DNA of 64,000 nt from JAFDVL01 sp964631865 (GTDB lineage: Bacteria; Acidobacteriota; Blastocatellia; RBC074). The translations under genes and the position numbers were made by a program. Below are positions 36,398 to 44,285 of this stretch, in pieces (within the stretch, counting starts at the first letter, position 1; each line of letters begins with the position of its first letter). The notes beneath the pieces are model-generated. The model was not told the origin of the DNA. It was given only the letters and a program-made list of their open reading frames with translations, and ran no database searches. Location of the stretch: NCBI GenBank assembly GCA_964631865.1, contig CAZWAK010000011.1:14752-78751 (forward strand). Reading direction: 5' to 3'.

Positions 36398-36805
36398 ATG
36401 ATTACGATAGGCATTCACTATCTCGAAGACATTGCTTCCGTAGACGTGCGGGGCAAATTCATCAAAGGGCAAGGCGGCTTTCAATTGCAAATGCTGATTG
36501 ACAAAGTCCTGACCGCAGGCACGACGCACATCCTGCTCAATCTGACTGACGTGCCGATGGTGGACAGCATGGGCATTGGCGAAATCGTGCGCGCCTTCAC
36601 GAAAGTGAAAGAATCCGGCGGCACACTCAAATTGGTGGGGCTGACGGATCGCGTCTACGGCGCATTGCAAATCACGCGCTTGCTGAGCCTGATCGAAAGC
36701 TTCAAGACCGAAGCCGAGGCCGTCGCCAGTTTCGGCGCAACCAATGGCAAACCCAAAGCCAAGCCGAAAAGCCGCAAAAAGAAAGACCCGGAGATTGAGG
36801 AATAA
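36398..36805 (+). CDS. STAS-domain protein (anti-sigma factor antagonist-like)
   Basis: A 135-residue protein with a SpoIIAA-like STAS fold: SVDVRGKFIKGQGGFQLQML, HILLNLTDVPMVDSMGIGEI (the DSxGIG loop with the phosphorylatable Ser), GTLKLVGLTDRV. The C-terminus is basic (KPKAKPKSRKKKDPEIEE). STAS antagonists bind partner kinases or anti-sigma factors; no partner kinase is nearby. The start at 36398 excludes a 38-residue upstream frame overlapping the divergent dehydratase promoter. It precedes the DUF1080 gene by 6 bases. Confidence 0.9.
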   Translation: MITIGIHYLEDIASVDVRGKFIKGQGGFQLQMLIDKVLTAGTTHILLNLTDVPMVDSMGIGEIVRAFTKVKESGGTLKLVGLTDRVYGALQITRLLSLIESFKTEAEAVASFGATNGKPKAKPKSRKKKDPEIEE

Positions 36806-36811
36806 TCGCTC

Positions 36812-37516
36812 ATGAAAACGCTTTGTTACGCGGCTTTCCTGACCTTTTTTGGCCTGCATTCCTTTGCCTTTGCTCAATCCGGCTGGCAACGCATCTTCGA
36901 TGGCAAAACGCTCCAGGGCTGGCGCGCGCCGGATATGAGCTATTTCACGGTCGAAGACGGCGCGATCACGGGCACGACGACGAAAGAACACAACCCGCCC
37001 TACAATCAATTCATCGTCTGGCAAGGCGGCCCGGTCGCGGACTTCGAGTTGAAATTCAAGTTTCGCATCTTCGGCGCGAAAGCGAATTCCGGGATGCAGT
37101 TTCGCAGCACAGTGAAAGACAAAGGGTTGGTCTGGGGCTATCAGGCCGACATCGCTGTGTCGGGGCCATACCTCGGCGGCATTTGGGACGAATACGGCCC
37201 ACGGCGTTCATTGGCAGCGCGCGGCGAAAGCAACGTGATTGACGCGGCAGGGAAGCGCACGGTCACGAAATTTGCCGAAGCCGAAGCCATTCTCAAGGGC
37301 CTCAATTTGCAAGCCTGGAACGAATACCACATCATCGCGCGCGGCCCGCACATCGTCCTCAAAATCAATGGCGAGAAAACAGCGGAGTTGGTTGATCGTG
37401 AAGTTGGCAAAGCGGCGGCGTCCGGCGTCTTGGCGATGCCGATTATTCCGGGGGAGCCGATGAAAGTGCAGTACAAGGATTTGCGGCTGAAGGTTCTGCG
37501 CGGCTCCAAGCCGTAG
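36812..37516 (+). CDS. DUF1080 secreted protein (3-keto-disaccharide hydrolase family)
   Basis: A 234-residue exported protein. Signal peptide MKTLCYAAFLTFFGLHSFAF ends at AQS. The concanavalin-like DUF1080 fold shows WQRIFDGKTLQGWRAPD, FTVEDGAITGTTT, DFELKFKFRIFG, ANSGMQFRS and WNEYHIIARGPHIVLKINGE. The family hydrolyses 3-keto-glycosides and is abundant in acidobacteria and planctomycetes. Convergent with the helicase gene, 25 bases apart. Confidence 0.95.
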   Translation: MKTLCYAAFLTFFGLHSFAFAQSGWQRIFDGKTLQGWRAPDMSYFTVEDGAITGTTTKEHNPPYNQFIVWQGGPVADFELKFKFRIFGAKANSGMQFRSTVKDKGLVWGYQADIAVSGPYLGGIWDEYGPRRSLAARGESNVIDAAGKRTVTKFAEAEAILKGLNLQAWNEYHIIARGPHIVLKINGEKTAELVDREVGKAAASGVLAMPIIPGEPMKVQYKDLRLKVLRGSKP

Positions 37517-37541
37517 TGCCGCGCAGTATCAACAAGTGAGG

Positions 37542-38756
37542 TTAGCGGCGTGCCCGACGCGCGCCAAACGAACGACCGCCAAATGACGACGAGCGGCGAT
37601 TCATCGAGACGACAGGTTTCGTCACGACCGTCGCCGTCACGCCACCAAAGCCCGGCAGCACGATGCGTTCGACTTCCTGCCCGGTCAGTTTTTCCACCGC
37701 CAGCAAGGACAACTCATCCACCGGCGTCACCAGACTGATGGCCTGCCCCAGGTTGCCCGCGCGTCCGGTTCTGCCGATGCGATGCACGTAATCTTCGGGC
37801 GCGTCCGGCATATCGAAATTGATGACGTGCGAAACGGATTCGACATCAATGCCGCGTGCCGCGATGTCCGTGGCGACCAGCACGCGGAAGCTGCCGTTTT
37901 TGAAGCCACGCAACGCCGCTTCGCGTTGGGGTTGGGTACGATCCGCGTGCAGACGACTGACCTGATGTTTGCGCGCCTGCAACAGATGTGAGAGCCGTTC
38001 CGCCCCGCGTTTCGTGCGCGTAAAGACGAGCACGCGCTCAAACCGTTCGCGTTCGAGCAGGTGGAACAGCAAGGTCGTTTTGGATTCCAGCGCAACGGAA
38101 TACGCGGTTTGCTTGATGGTGACCGCCGCCGTGCCGCGTTGATTGACTTCGATGATTTGTGGCGTGCGCATCGTCGAACGCGCGATGCTTTCAATCGCGG
38201 GCAACATCGTGGCGGAAAACAGCAACGTCTGCCGCGTCGTCGGCGTGCGCGCGATGATTTGCCGAATGGCGGGCCAGAAACCCAAATCCAGCATGCGATC
38301 TGCTTCGTCGAGCACTAAAGTTTCGATGTGTGAAAGGTCTAGGACATCGTTTTCCAAATGATCCAGCAAGCGCCCCGGCGTCGCAATCACAATGGACACG
38401 CCGCGTCGGAGTTCGGTGCGTTGGCGATGACTGCTTGTGCCGCCCATAATCGTGACGGCGCGCACTTTGTTGTCTAATGCTTGCAAGTTGTCGGCGATTT
38501 GCGTAGCCAGTTCGCGCGTCGGGGCGAGGATCAGCGCGCGAATCGCTGCCGCCGGTTTGTTGCTATGCAGTCGTTGTAACAATGGCAGCAGAAACGCCGC
38601 TGTCTTGCCCGTGCCAGTGGCGGCACAGCCAATCAAATCCGACCCGCGTAAAATCACGGGAATGGCCCGACGCTGAATCGGCGTCGGCTCCACATATTCG
38701 AGGGACTCACAGCGTCGTGCCAGAAATTGATTCAGTCCCAATTCCGTAAAATTCAT
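37542..38756 (-). CDS. rhlE: DEAD-box RNA helicase, RhlE type
   Basis: A 404-residue helicase with all core motifs: Q-motif (YVEPTPIQRRAIP), AATGTGKTAAF, APTRELA, TPGRLL, VLDEADRML, SAT, and domain-2 motifs RGIDVESV and HRIGRTGRAG. The C-terminal tail is basic (NRRSSSFGGRSFGARRARR), typical of RhlE. It unwinds structured RNA, often in ribosome assembly or cold adaptation. It lies 100 bases downstream of an RRM protein gene with a hairpin between them. Confidence 0.96.
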   Translation of the reverse strand: MNFTELGLNQFLARRCESLEYVEPTPIQRRAIPVILRGSDLIGCAATGTGKTAAFLLPLLQRLHSNKPAAAIRALILAPTRELATQIADNLQALDNKVRAVTIMGGTSSHRQRTELRRGVSIVIATPGRLLDHLENDVLDLSHIETLVLDEADRMLDLGFWPAIRQIIARTPTTRQTLLFSATMLPAIESIARSTMRTPQIIEVNQRGTAAVTIKQTAYSVALESKTTLLFHLLERERFERVLVFTRTKRGAERLSHLLQARKHQVSRLHADRTQPQREAALRGFKNGSFRVLVATDIAARGIDVESVSHVINFDMPDAPEDYVHRIGRTGRAGNLGQAISLVTPVDELSLLAVEKLTGQEVERIVLPGFGGVTATVVTKPVVSMNRRSSSFGGRSFGARRARR

Positions 38757-38778
38757 GTCTTCCTTCTTCTAAATAAGC

Positions 38779-38823
38779 CAAAGGCGCTCCCGGCTGAATG
38801 CGATCTGGCCAGGAGCGCCTTTG
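38779..38823 (-). terminator. 12-bp hairpin between RRM and helicase genes
   Basis: Perfect stem CAAAGGCGCTCC with GGAGCGCCTTTG and a 21-base loop. No T-run follows on the minus strand, so it may attenuate read-through or stabilise the RRM message 3' end rather than terminate fully. Confidence 0.55.
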
Positions 38824-38856
38824 AGCTAAGAGTTACTGCTTATGGGTGCGTTGATC

Positions 38857-39252
38857 TTAGTAACGACCACCGCGTCCCCCACGATCTCCGCCGCCGCCGC
38901 CGAAGCCGCCGCGGCCACCGCCGCCACCGCGGCCACCGCCACCGCCGAAGCCGCCACGACCACCGCCACGACCGCCGCCGCCGCCAAAGCCGCCGCCACC
39001 GCCGCGCGATTCTTTCGGACGTGCTTCGTTGACGGTCAGGCTGCGACCATCCAGGTCCGTGCCGTTGAATTGCGTAATCGCTGCTTCGCCTTCTTCACGC
39101 GAACCCATTTCGACGAAGCCGAAACCGCGCGAACGACCCGTGTCGCGGTCAGTCACAATCGAAGCCGACTGGACGGTGCCAGCCTGCGCAAACAAATCCG
39201 ATAATTCATTCTCGTCCACGTTGAACGAGAGATTGCCAACATAAAGTTTCAT
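38857..39252 (-). CDS. RRM-domain RNA-binding protein with Gly/Arg-rich tail
   Basis: A 131-residue protein. MKLYVGNLSFNVDENELSDL carries RNP2 (LYVGNL) and RSRGFGFVEM carries RNP1. The last about 50 residues are almost only Gly, Arg and Phe (RGG type), encoded by GC-rich repetitive DNA. Such proteins are cold-shock or RNA-chaperone-like in cyanobacteria and other phyla. The start at 39252 is preferred over one 16 codons upstream. Its pairing with an RNA helicase suggests cooperation in RNA remodelling. Confidence 0.95.
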   Translation of the reverse strand: MKLYVGNLSFNVDENELSDLFAQAGTVQSASIVTDRDTGRSRGFGFVEMGSREEGEAAITQFNGTDLDGRSLTVNEARPKESRGGGGGFGGGGGRGGGRGGFGGGGGRGGGGGRGGFGGGGGDRGGRGGRY

Positions 39253-39429
39253 GTAGATGTACCTTTCCCCAAATTGGGGGCTGAAAAAGAAGCGTTGCAT
39301 CAGGTGAGCTTCGGAGTAACGGTGGCAGCGAAGGCGCTTGATCGAACGTTCATAAGAACGGCTTCTGCAATTAACAACGGCCTGCTCTCGAACTATCTGT
39401 AACGCCGCCGCTAAAACTTAGAGGCATGT

Positions 39430-39460
<31 letters not shown>

Positions 39461-39616
39461 GTAAACGGCAGGGATCATGCCTGAGAACGCGCGAACTTGC
39501 AAGCATTAGTTCAGAATGACCTGTATTGCGCCTCCCGCGCCTGCGCGAACTGCTGAGAGCCTGGTTGACAAACCCCCTGGCATGCCACACCATGCCACAA
39601 AGTTCATTGCCAGTCA

Positions 39617-39763
39617 GGTACGGGAGAGACTGAACCCGTTCAGCGCCGAAGGAGCAACCGCCCTTGGAAACTCTCAGGCAAAAGGACCGTCTGACTGTTC
39701 GCGACTCTGGAAAGAGGCCACTAGCGCCCGCCGACGGGATAACACTCTCAGGCAAACATACAG
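39617..39763 (+). ncRNA. Tandem glycine riboswitch upstream of gcvP
   Basis: Two consecutive aptamers are visible. The first, about 39617-39693, has GGGAGAGACTGAACCCG, then GCGCCGAAGGAGCAA and ACTCTCAGGCAAAAGGACCG. The second, about 39700-39763, has CTCTGGAAAGAGGCC, GCCCGCCGACGGGATAA and ACTCTCAGGCAAACATACAG. The conserved GCCGA(A/C)GG and CTCTCAGGCAAA blocks define the class. It would raise gcvP expression when glycine is abundant. The linker between aptamers is short, as is usual. Confidence 0.95.
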
Positions 39764-39823
39764 ATAGGGCATGTGATTTCGGCTGTCATCCGCAACTTTT
39801 GCCTGCTGGAGAGTGAAACCGTT

Positions 39824-42682
39824 ATGAAGCAAACACCGGCTACGAATTTTTCCCGTCGTCATATTGGCCCCTCACCCCAAGACATCCAAACCATGCTCAA
39901 AGTCGTCGGCGCACAAAGCCTGGACGATCTGATCGCACAAACGATTCCCGACAACATTCGCCAATCGCAACCGCTCGCTTGCGTCGCGGCGCATTCGGAG
40001 ACCGAAGCATTGGCCAGAATGCGCGCCATCGCCGCGAAGAATCAAGTCTTCACGTCGCTCATCGGGCAAGGTTACAGCGGCACGATTTTGCCCGCCGTGA
40101 TTCAACGCAACATTCTCGAAAATCCCGCGTGGTACACGGCCTACACGCCGTATCAACCCGAAATTTCGCAAGGTCGTCTCGAAGCGCTCATCAATTTCCA
40201 AACGATGATTTGCGATTTGACGGGCTTGGATGTGGCGAACGCTTCGTTGCTCGATGAAGCGACGGCCGCCGCCGAAGCGATGGCGCTGGCGAAGCGCGTT
40301 TGCACGTCGGAATCGAACAAGTTTTTCGTGGACAAAGACGTGCATCCGCAAACGCTGGCCTTGCTCGAAACACGCGCGGAACCGCTTGGTTGGGAATTGA
40401 TCGTTGGCGATCCGCTGACCGAACTGCAAAGCTGTAGCGTCTTTGGCGCGATTTTCCAATATCCCGGTTCGAGCGGCGCGATTCGTGACCTGCGCGCGGC
40501 GATCAAAACCGTGCAAGCCAGCAGCGGCATTGCCGTCATCGCCGCAGATTTGTTGGCGCTGACGTTGCTTGCGTCGCCCGGCGAACTCGGCGCAGACATT
40601 GCCATCGGTTCGGCGCAACGCTTCGGCGTGCCGATGGGCTACGGCGGCCCACACGCGGCGTATATGTCCGTGAAAGATGCGTACAAACGCGCGTTGCCGG
40701 GACGGTTGGTGGGCGTTTCGATGGATGCGCGCAAAGCTCCGGCCTATCGCTTGGCGCTGCAAACGCGCGAACAACATATTCGCCGCGAGAAAGCGACCTC
40801 GAACATTTGTACCGCACAAGTTTTGCTCGCGGTGATGGCTTCGATGTACGCGGTCTATCACGGCCCCGAAGGTTTGACACACATCGCAAACGACGTGCAT
40901 CGCAAAACATCTGTGCTCGCGGCAGGTTTGCGCAAGCTTGGGTTTGTGATTCAGAACGAATCGTTCTTTGACACGATCACGGTCGCAGTCGGCGATCAGC
41001 AAAGCGAAATCATCGCGCGTGGCGTGAGTGAGCAAATCAACTTCCGCATCGTAGGCGAAAATGCGCTCGGCATCGCGCTCGACGAAACCACGACGCCTGC
41101 GATCATCGAAGCCGTTTGGCGTGCGTTTGGCGGCACTTTGCAATTTGATGCCATCGTCACCGAAGCCGCATCAACATTGCCCGCGACGCTTCTGCGCAAA
41201 TCTGAATTCCTCACGCATCCAGTCTTTCATCGCTATCGTTCCGAAACGGAATTGCTGCGGTATATGCGCAAACTTGCGGATCGTGATCTGGCGTTGGATC
41301 GCGCGATGATTCCGCTCGGCTCCTGCACAATGAAGCTGAACGCGACGACGGAAATGATTCCGGTGACGTGGCCGGAATTTGGCGCGCTGCATCCGTTCGC
41401 TCCGGCGGAACAAGCGGCGGGCTATCACGAAATGTTCGAGGATTTGCGAGCGTGGCTCTGCGAAATCACGGGCTATGACGCGGTGTCGCTGCAACCGAAT
41501 TCGGGCGCACAAGGCGAATACGCGGGACTGCTCGCCATTCGTGCTTATCACACGAGTCGCGGCGAAAGCCATCGCAACATCTGCCTGATTCCATCGTCCG
41601 CGCACGGCACAAATCCAGCGTCGGCGCACATGGCTGGGATGGAAGTTGTCGTCACGAAATGCGATGACAATGGTAACGTTGACCTCGCTGACCTCAAAGC
41701 CAAAGCCGAACAGCATTCGCAAAACCTCGCGGCGGTGATGGTGACGTATCCTTCGACGCACGGTGTGTTTGAAGAGCAAATCCGTGAACTGTGCGACACG
41801 GTGCATTCACACGGCGGGCAGGTTTATTTGGACGGCGCGAATTTGAACGCACAAGTCGGTCTCGCGCGCCCCGGCGATTACGGCGCGGATGTTTCGCATT
41901 TGAATTTGCACAAAACGTTTTGCATCCCGCACGGCGGCGGCGGGCCTGGGATGGGGCCCATCGGCGTCAAAGCGCATCTCGCGCCGTTCCTGCCGGGGCA
42001 TCTGACCATTGACGGCGGAACGGCTCCGGTCGGTGCAGTGTCAGCGGCTCCGTTTGGCTCGGCTTCGATCCTGCCGATTTCGTATGCGTACATTTTGCTG
42101 ATGGGCGGCGACGGTTTGGCGCTCGCAACGCAGGTCGCAATTCTCGAAGCCAACTACATCGCCAAGCGGTTGGACGAACATTTCCCCGTGCTCTACAAAA
42201 ACCACAATGGTCGCGTCGCGCACGAGTGCATCATTGATCCGCGCGCGCTGAAAACTACGGCGGGCGTGACCGTAGACGACATTGCGAAACGCCTGATTGA
42301 TTACGGCTTCCACGCGCCGACGATGAGCTTCCCCGTGGCAGGCACGTTGATGATCGAACCAACCGAATCGGAATCGTTGTATGAACTGGATCGCTTCTGC
42401 GACGCGATGATTGCGATTCGCCACGAAATCCGCGACGTTGAACAGGGACGTTTCGCCATCGCCGATTCGCCGCTGCGCCACGCGCCGCACACAGTTCACG
42501 ACTTGGCGGATGACAATTGGAACCGCAAGTATTCGCGCGCCGAAGGCGTGTTCCCAGCAGGCGTGTCGCGCACCGATAAATACTGGTCGCCCGTGGGGCG
42601 CGTGGACAATGTCTACGGGGATCGCAATTTGTTCTGCGTGTGCGTGCCGACGGACGAATACGCGCACGCCGCGGGATCGTAA
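39824..42682 (+). CDS. gcvP: Glycine dehydrogenase (decarboxylating), P-protein
   Basis: A 952-residue full-length P-protein, with alpha and beta halves fused. N-terminal half: FSRRHIGPSPQDIQTML, YTPYQPEISQGRLEAL. C-terminal half: PLGSCTMKLNATTEM, PNSGAQGEYAGL and the PLP-lysine site LNLHKTFCIPHGGGGPG near residue 697. It decarboxylates glycine and passes the aminomethyl group to H-protein. The start at 39824 follows a purine-rich site; an upstream frame start lies inside the riboswitch leader. No gcvT or gcvH is in the window. Confidence 0.97.
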   Translation: MKQTPATNFSRRHIGPSPQDIQTMLKVVGAQSLDDLIAQTIPDNIRQSQPLACVAAHSETEALARMRAIAAKNQVFTSLIGQGYSGTILPAVIQRNILENPAWYTAYTPYQPEISQGRLEALINFQTMICDLTGLDVANASLLDEATAAAEAMALAKRVCTSESNKFFVDKDVHPQTLALLETRAEPLGWELIVGDPLTELQSCSVFGAIFQYPGSSGAIRDLRAAIKTVQASSGIAVIAADLLALTLLASPGELGADIAIGSAQRFGVPMGYGGPHAAYMSVKDAYKRALPGRLVGVSMDARKAPAYRLALQTREQHIRREKATSNICTAQVLLAVMASMYAVYHGPEGLTHIANDVHRKTSVLAAGLRKLGFVIQNESFFDTITVAVGDQQSEIIARGVSEQINFRIVGENALGIALDETTTPAIIEAVWRAFGGTLQFDAIVTEAASTLPATLLRKSEFLTHPVFHRYRSETELLRYMRKLADRDLALDRAMIPLGSCTMKLNATTEMIPVTWPEFGALHPFAPAEQAAGYHEMFEDLRAWLCEITGYDAVSLQPNSGAQGEYAGLLAIRAYHTSRGESHRNICLIPSSAHGTNPASAHMAGMEVVVTKCDDNGNVDLADLKAKAEQHSQNLAAVMVTYPSTHGVFEEQIRELCDTVHSHGGQVYLDGANLNAQVGLARPGDYGADVSHLNLHKTFCIPHGGGGPGMGPIGVKAHLAPFLPGHLTIDGGTAPVGAVSAAPFGSASILPISYAYILLMGGDGLALATQVAILEANYIAKRLDEHFPVLYKNHNGRVAHECIIDPRALKTTAGVTVDDIAKRLIDYGFHAPTMSFPVAGTLMIEPTESESLYELDRFCDAMIAIRHEIRDVEQGRFAIADSPLRHAPHTVHDLADDNWNRKYSRAEGVFPAGVSRTDKYWSPVGRVDNVYGDRNLFCVCVPTDEYAHAAGS

Positions 42683-42689
42683 CGGTCGG

Positions 42690-43483
42690 CTATTCGCAGC
42701 GCAGCGCAATCATCGGATCCACTTTCGTCGCGCGTCGTGCGGGAATCCAAAGCGACTTAGCCAAACCGCGTGACTGAGAATGACAACGGCTTGCGGGCTG
42801 CGTTCTTCTTCGGGCGCAAAGCCGCGTCCGAGCCAGGGGCACACGCCGAGCACGTCGAAATAATCGCTCGACACCAATTCGCTGCGCAGCACTTCGCTGC
42901 GGCTGCCATTGCCGAAACTCACTTCGGCAAAACTCGCGGCGGCCAATCCCGACAGCACGTCATTGCGTTCGCGCAAGGCCACAAAATCAGGATACGAAAG
43001 CGGCTCGCCCAATCCATCGCCGCGCCCGATGGTCACGAGTTGCTGCGGCTGCGGCACGGGGAGCGAGCGCAAGAGCAACGCATTCGCCAAACTGAAAATC
43101 GCCGTGTTCGCCCCAATGCCGAGCGCGAGCGTGAACGCGGCAATCAAAGTGAAGCCCGGCTGCTTCCCCAGCATCCGTGCGCCAAAGCGCAGGTCTTGAA
43201 TAAAATCAGCGATCATATTGCTCCTTTGGGTTGTGCCGAGCACGACTGGTTCGGGATTGAGTTGTCGTTCGATGCGCCGTAGTTCGCGCGTGAGTAATTC
43301 ACTGCCGCGCAGTTCAGCGCGCGTTTGTTGTTCGGCTTCGGCTGCGCTCGCGCCGCTCGACAACAGTTCGGCATACAACTCATCGAGGTGCTGCGCGAGT
43401 TCCTCGACGATGGTGTTCTCGCGCGTGGGCGCAAGATGCAAGCCTGTCAATCGCTGTCGGATTTCCGCTTTCCAATCAGGCAT
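42690..43483 (-). pseudogene. ADOP-type ABC permease with large internal deletion
   Basis: The first about 240 codons are an intact ADOP N-terminus (MPDWKAEIRQRLTGLHLAP; ALGIGANTAIFSLANALLLR; MacB-like periplasmic start). At VWLSRFG the frame shifts directly into the last codons of such genes: PARRATKVDPMIALRCE and a stop at 42690 are present in another phase. Roughly 500-550 codons are missing. As written, the frame ends at a stop near 42710 after 257 residues. The junction lies in CGCTTTGGATTCCC, consistent with a microhomology deletion. It overlaps the upstream padR gene by 8 bases. Confidence 0.9.
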
Positions 43484-43829
43484 TGTCGAGTCCGGTGATT
43501 TGATTGATTGCCGCGACGAACGATTGCCATGTCGTGCGCTGCGCTTTCAATACACGCTTGCCTTCTTTCGTCAGCTTGTAGCAGCGGCGGCGTTTCTGCC
43601 CGGCCTTTTCCAGCCAGTGGCCTTCGATCCAACCGCGTTTTTCCAGCCGATAAAGCAACGGGTACAACGACGCCACATTGAATTTCAATGCGCCGCCCGA
43701 ACGCGCTTCGATCATTTTGCTGATTTCATAGCCGTGACGGGCGCGGGTTTCCACGAGCGACAGAATCACTAATTCCGCGCTGCCATTCTTTAATTCGCGA
43801 TCCAGCATAGGTGATGTTATATGTGACAT
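43476..43829 (-). CDS. PadR family regulator paired with broken ADOP permease
   Basis: A 117-residue PadR: ELVILSLVETRARHGYEISKMIEAR, SLYPLLYRLEKRGWIEG (winged helix), and a C-terminal dimerisation helix. It closely resembles the PadR at 62707. The alignment of both N-termini (MSHITSPMLDREL and MSYVKSQQLDREL) supports the start at 43829. It likely represses its own message, including the downstream permease remnant. Confidence 0.94.
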   Translation of the reverse strand: MSHITSPMLDRELKNGSAELVILSLVETRARHGYEISKMIEARSGGALKFNVASLYPLLYRLEKRGWIEGHWLEKAGQKRRRCYKLTKEGKRVLKAQRTTWQSFVAAINQITGLDNA

Positions 43830-43842
43830 AACAATATGTTAT
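43815..43842 (-). promoter_or_regulatory. Candidate PadR operator over the padR start codon
   Basis: TGTTATATGTGACATAACA is an inverted repeat (TGTTAT and ATAACA around ATGTGAC) that spans the start codon, and AACAATATGTT follows at once. PadR sites often use ATGT-n-ACAT half-sites. This is a by-eye match only. Confidence 0.35.
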
Positions 43843-43918
43843 TGAGCCGGATACAGACCGTCAGGGCGAGGGCGCGCGGGGCAAGATTTTTTTTCAGCCA
43901 AGCGGCGCAGGAACCAGC

Positions 43919-43947
43919 TTGACAGCCTAGCACTACCTAGATAGAGT
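43919..43947 (+). promoter_or_regulatory. Promoter immediately before padR at 43956
   Basis: TTGACA at 43919 and TAGAGT at 43942 are 17 bases apart. The predicted transcription start is then within a few bases of the ATG at 43956, so the message would be nearly leaderless. The spacer includes CTAGCACTACCTAG, a possible PadR site. Confidence 0.55.
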
Positions 43948-43955
43948 TAAGCCCC

Positions 43956-44285
43956 ATGCAACGCAACCGACCACCTTCAGAGCAAACCATTTTGGTGCTG
44001 CGCGCCCTTGCGGAAGACCCGACCGCGTGGCGGCACGGGTATGATTTATGCCAGCAAACGGGCCTCAAGGCCGGCACGATGTATCCGATCCTGATCCGGC
44101 TCGCAGATCGCGGGCTGTTGGAAACGACGTGGGAAACAGAAATCCCCGTCGGGCGTCCGCCGCGCCATTTGTATCGTTTGACAGAAGCGGGACTGGAACT
44201 CGCCAGCGAACTGAGCGAGAAAAAAATGCTGGCGGCGAAAGCGCAGCGACTTCGATTGCGACCGCGAACGGAGGGCGTAGGATGA
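43956..44285 (+). CDS. PadR family regulator paired with lysozyme-like membrane protein
   Basis: A 109-residue PadR: QTILVLRALAEDPTAWRHGY, GLKAGTMYPILIRLADRGLL (recognition helix), PRHLYRLTEAGLELASEL. It lacks the long C-terminal helix of the other two PadR proteins. It overlaps the next gene by 4 bases (ATGA), so the two are translationally coupled and the regulator probably controls that protein. Confidence 0.93.
   Translation: MQRNRPPSEQTILVLRALAEDPTAWRHGYDLCQQTGLKAGTMYPILIRLADRGLLETTWETEIPVGRPPRHLYRLTEAGLELASELSEKKMLAAKAQRLRLRPRTEGVG

Noticed and set aside
36398..36805. STAS protein as part of the ECF/CHAT module
   Set aside because: It is divergent, paired with DUF1080, and STAS antagonists normally act with kinase-type anti-sigma factors, not zinc-finger ones.
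38857..39010. GGC-rich microsatellite as a separate repeat element
   Set aside because: It encodes the Gly/Arg tail of the RRM protein and follows its reading frame.
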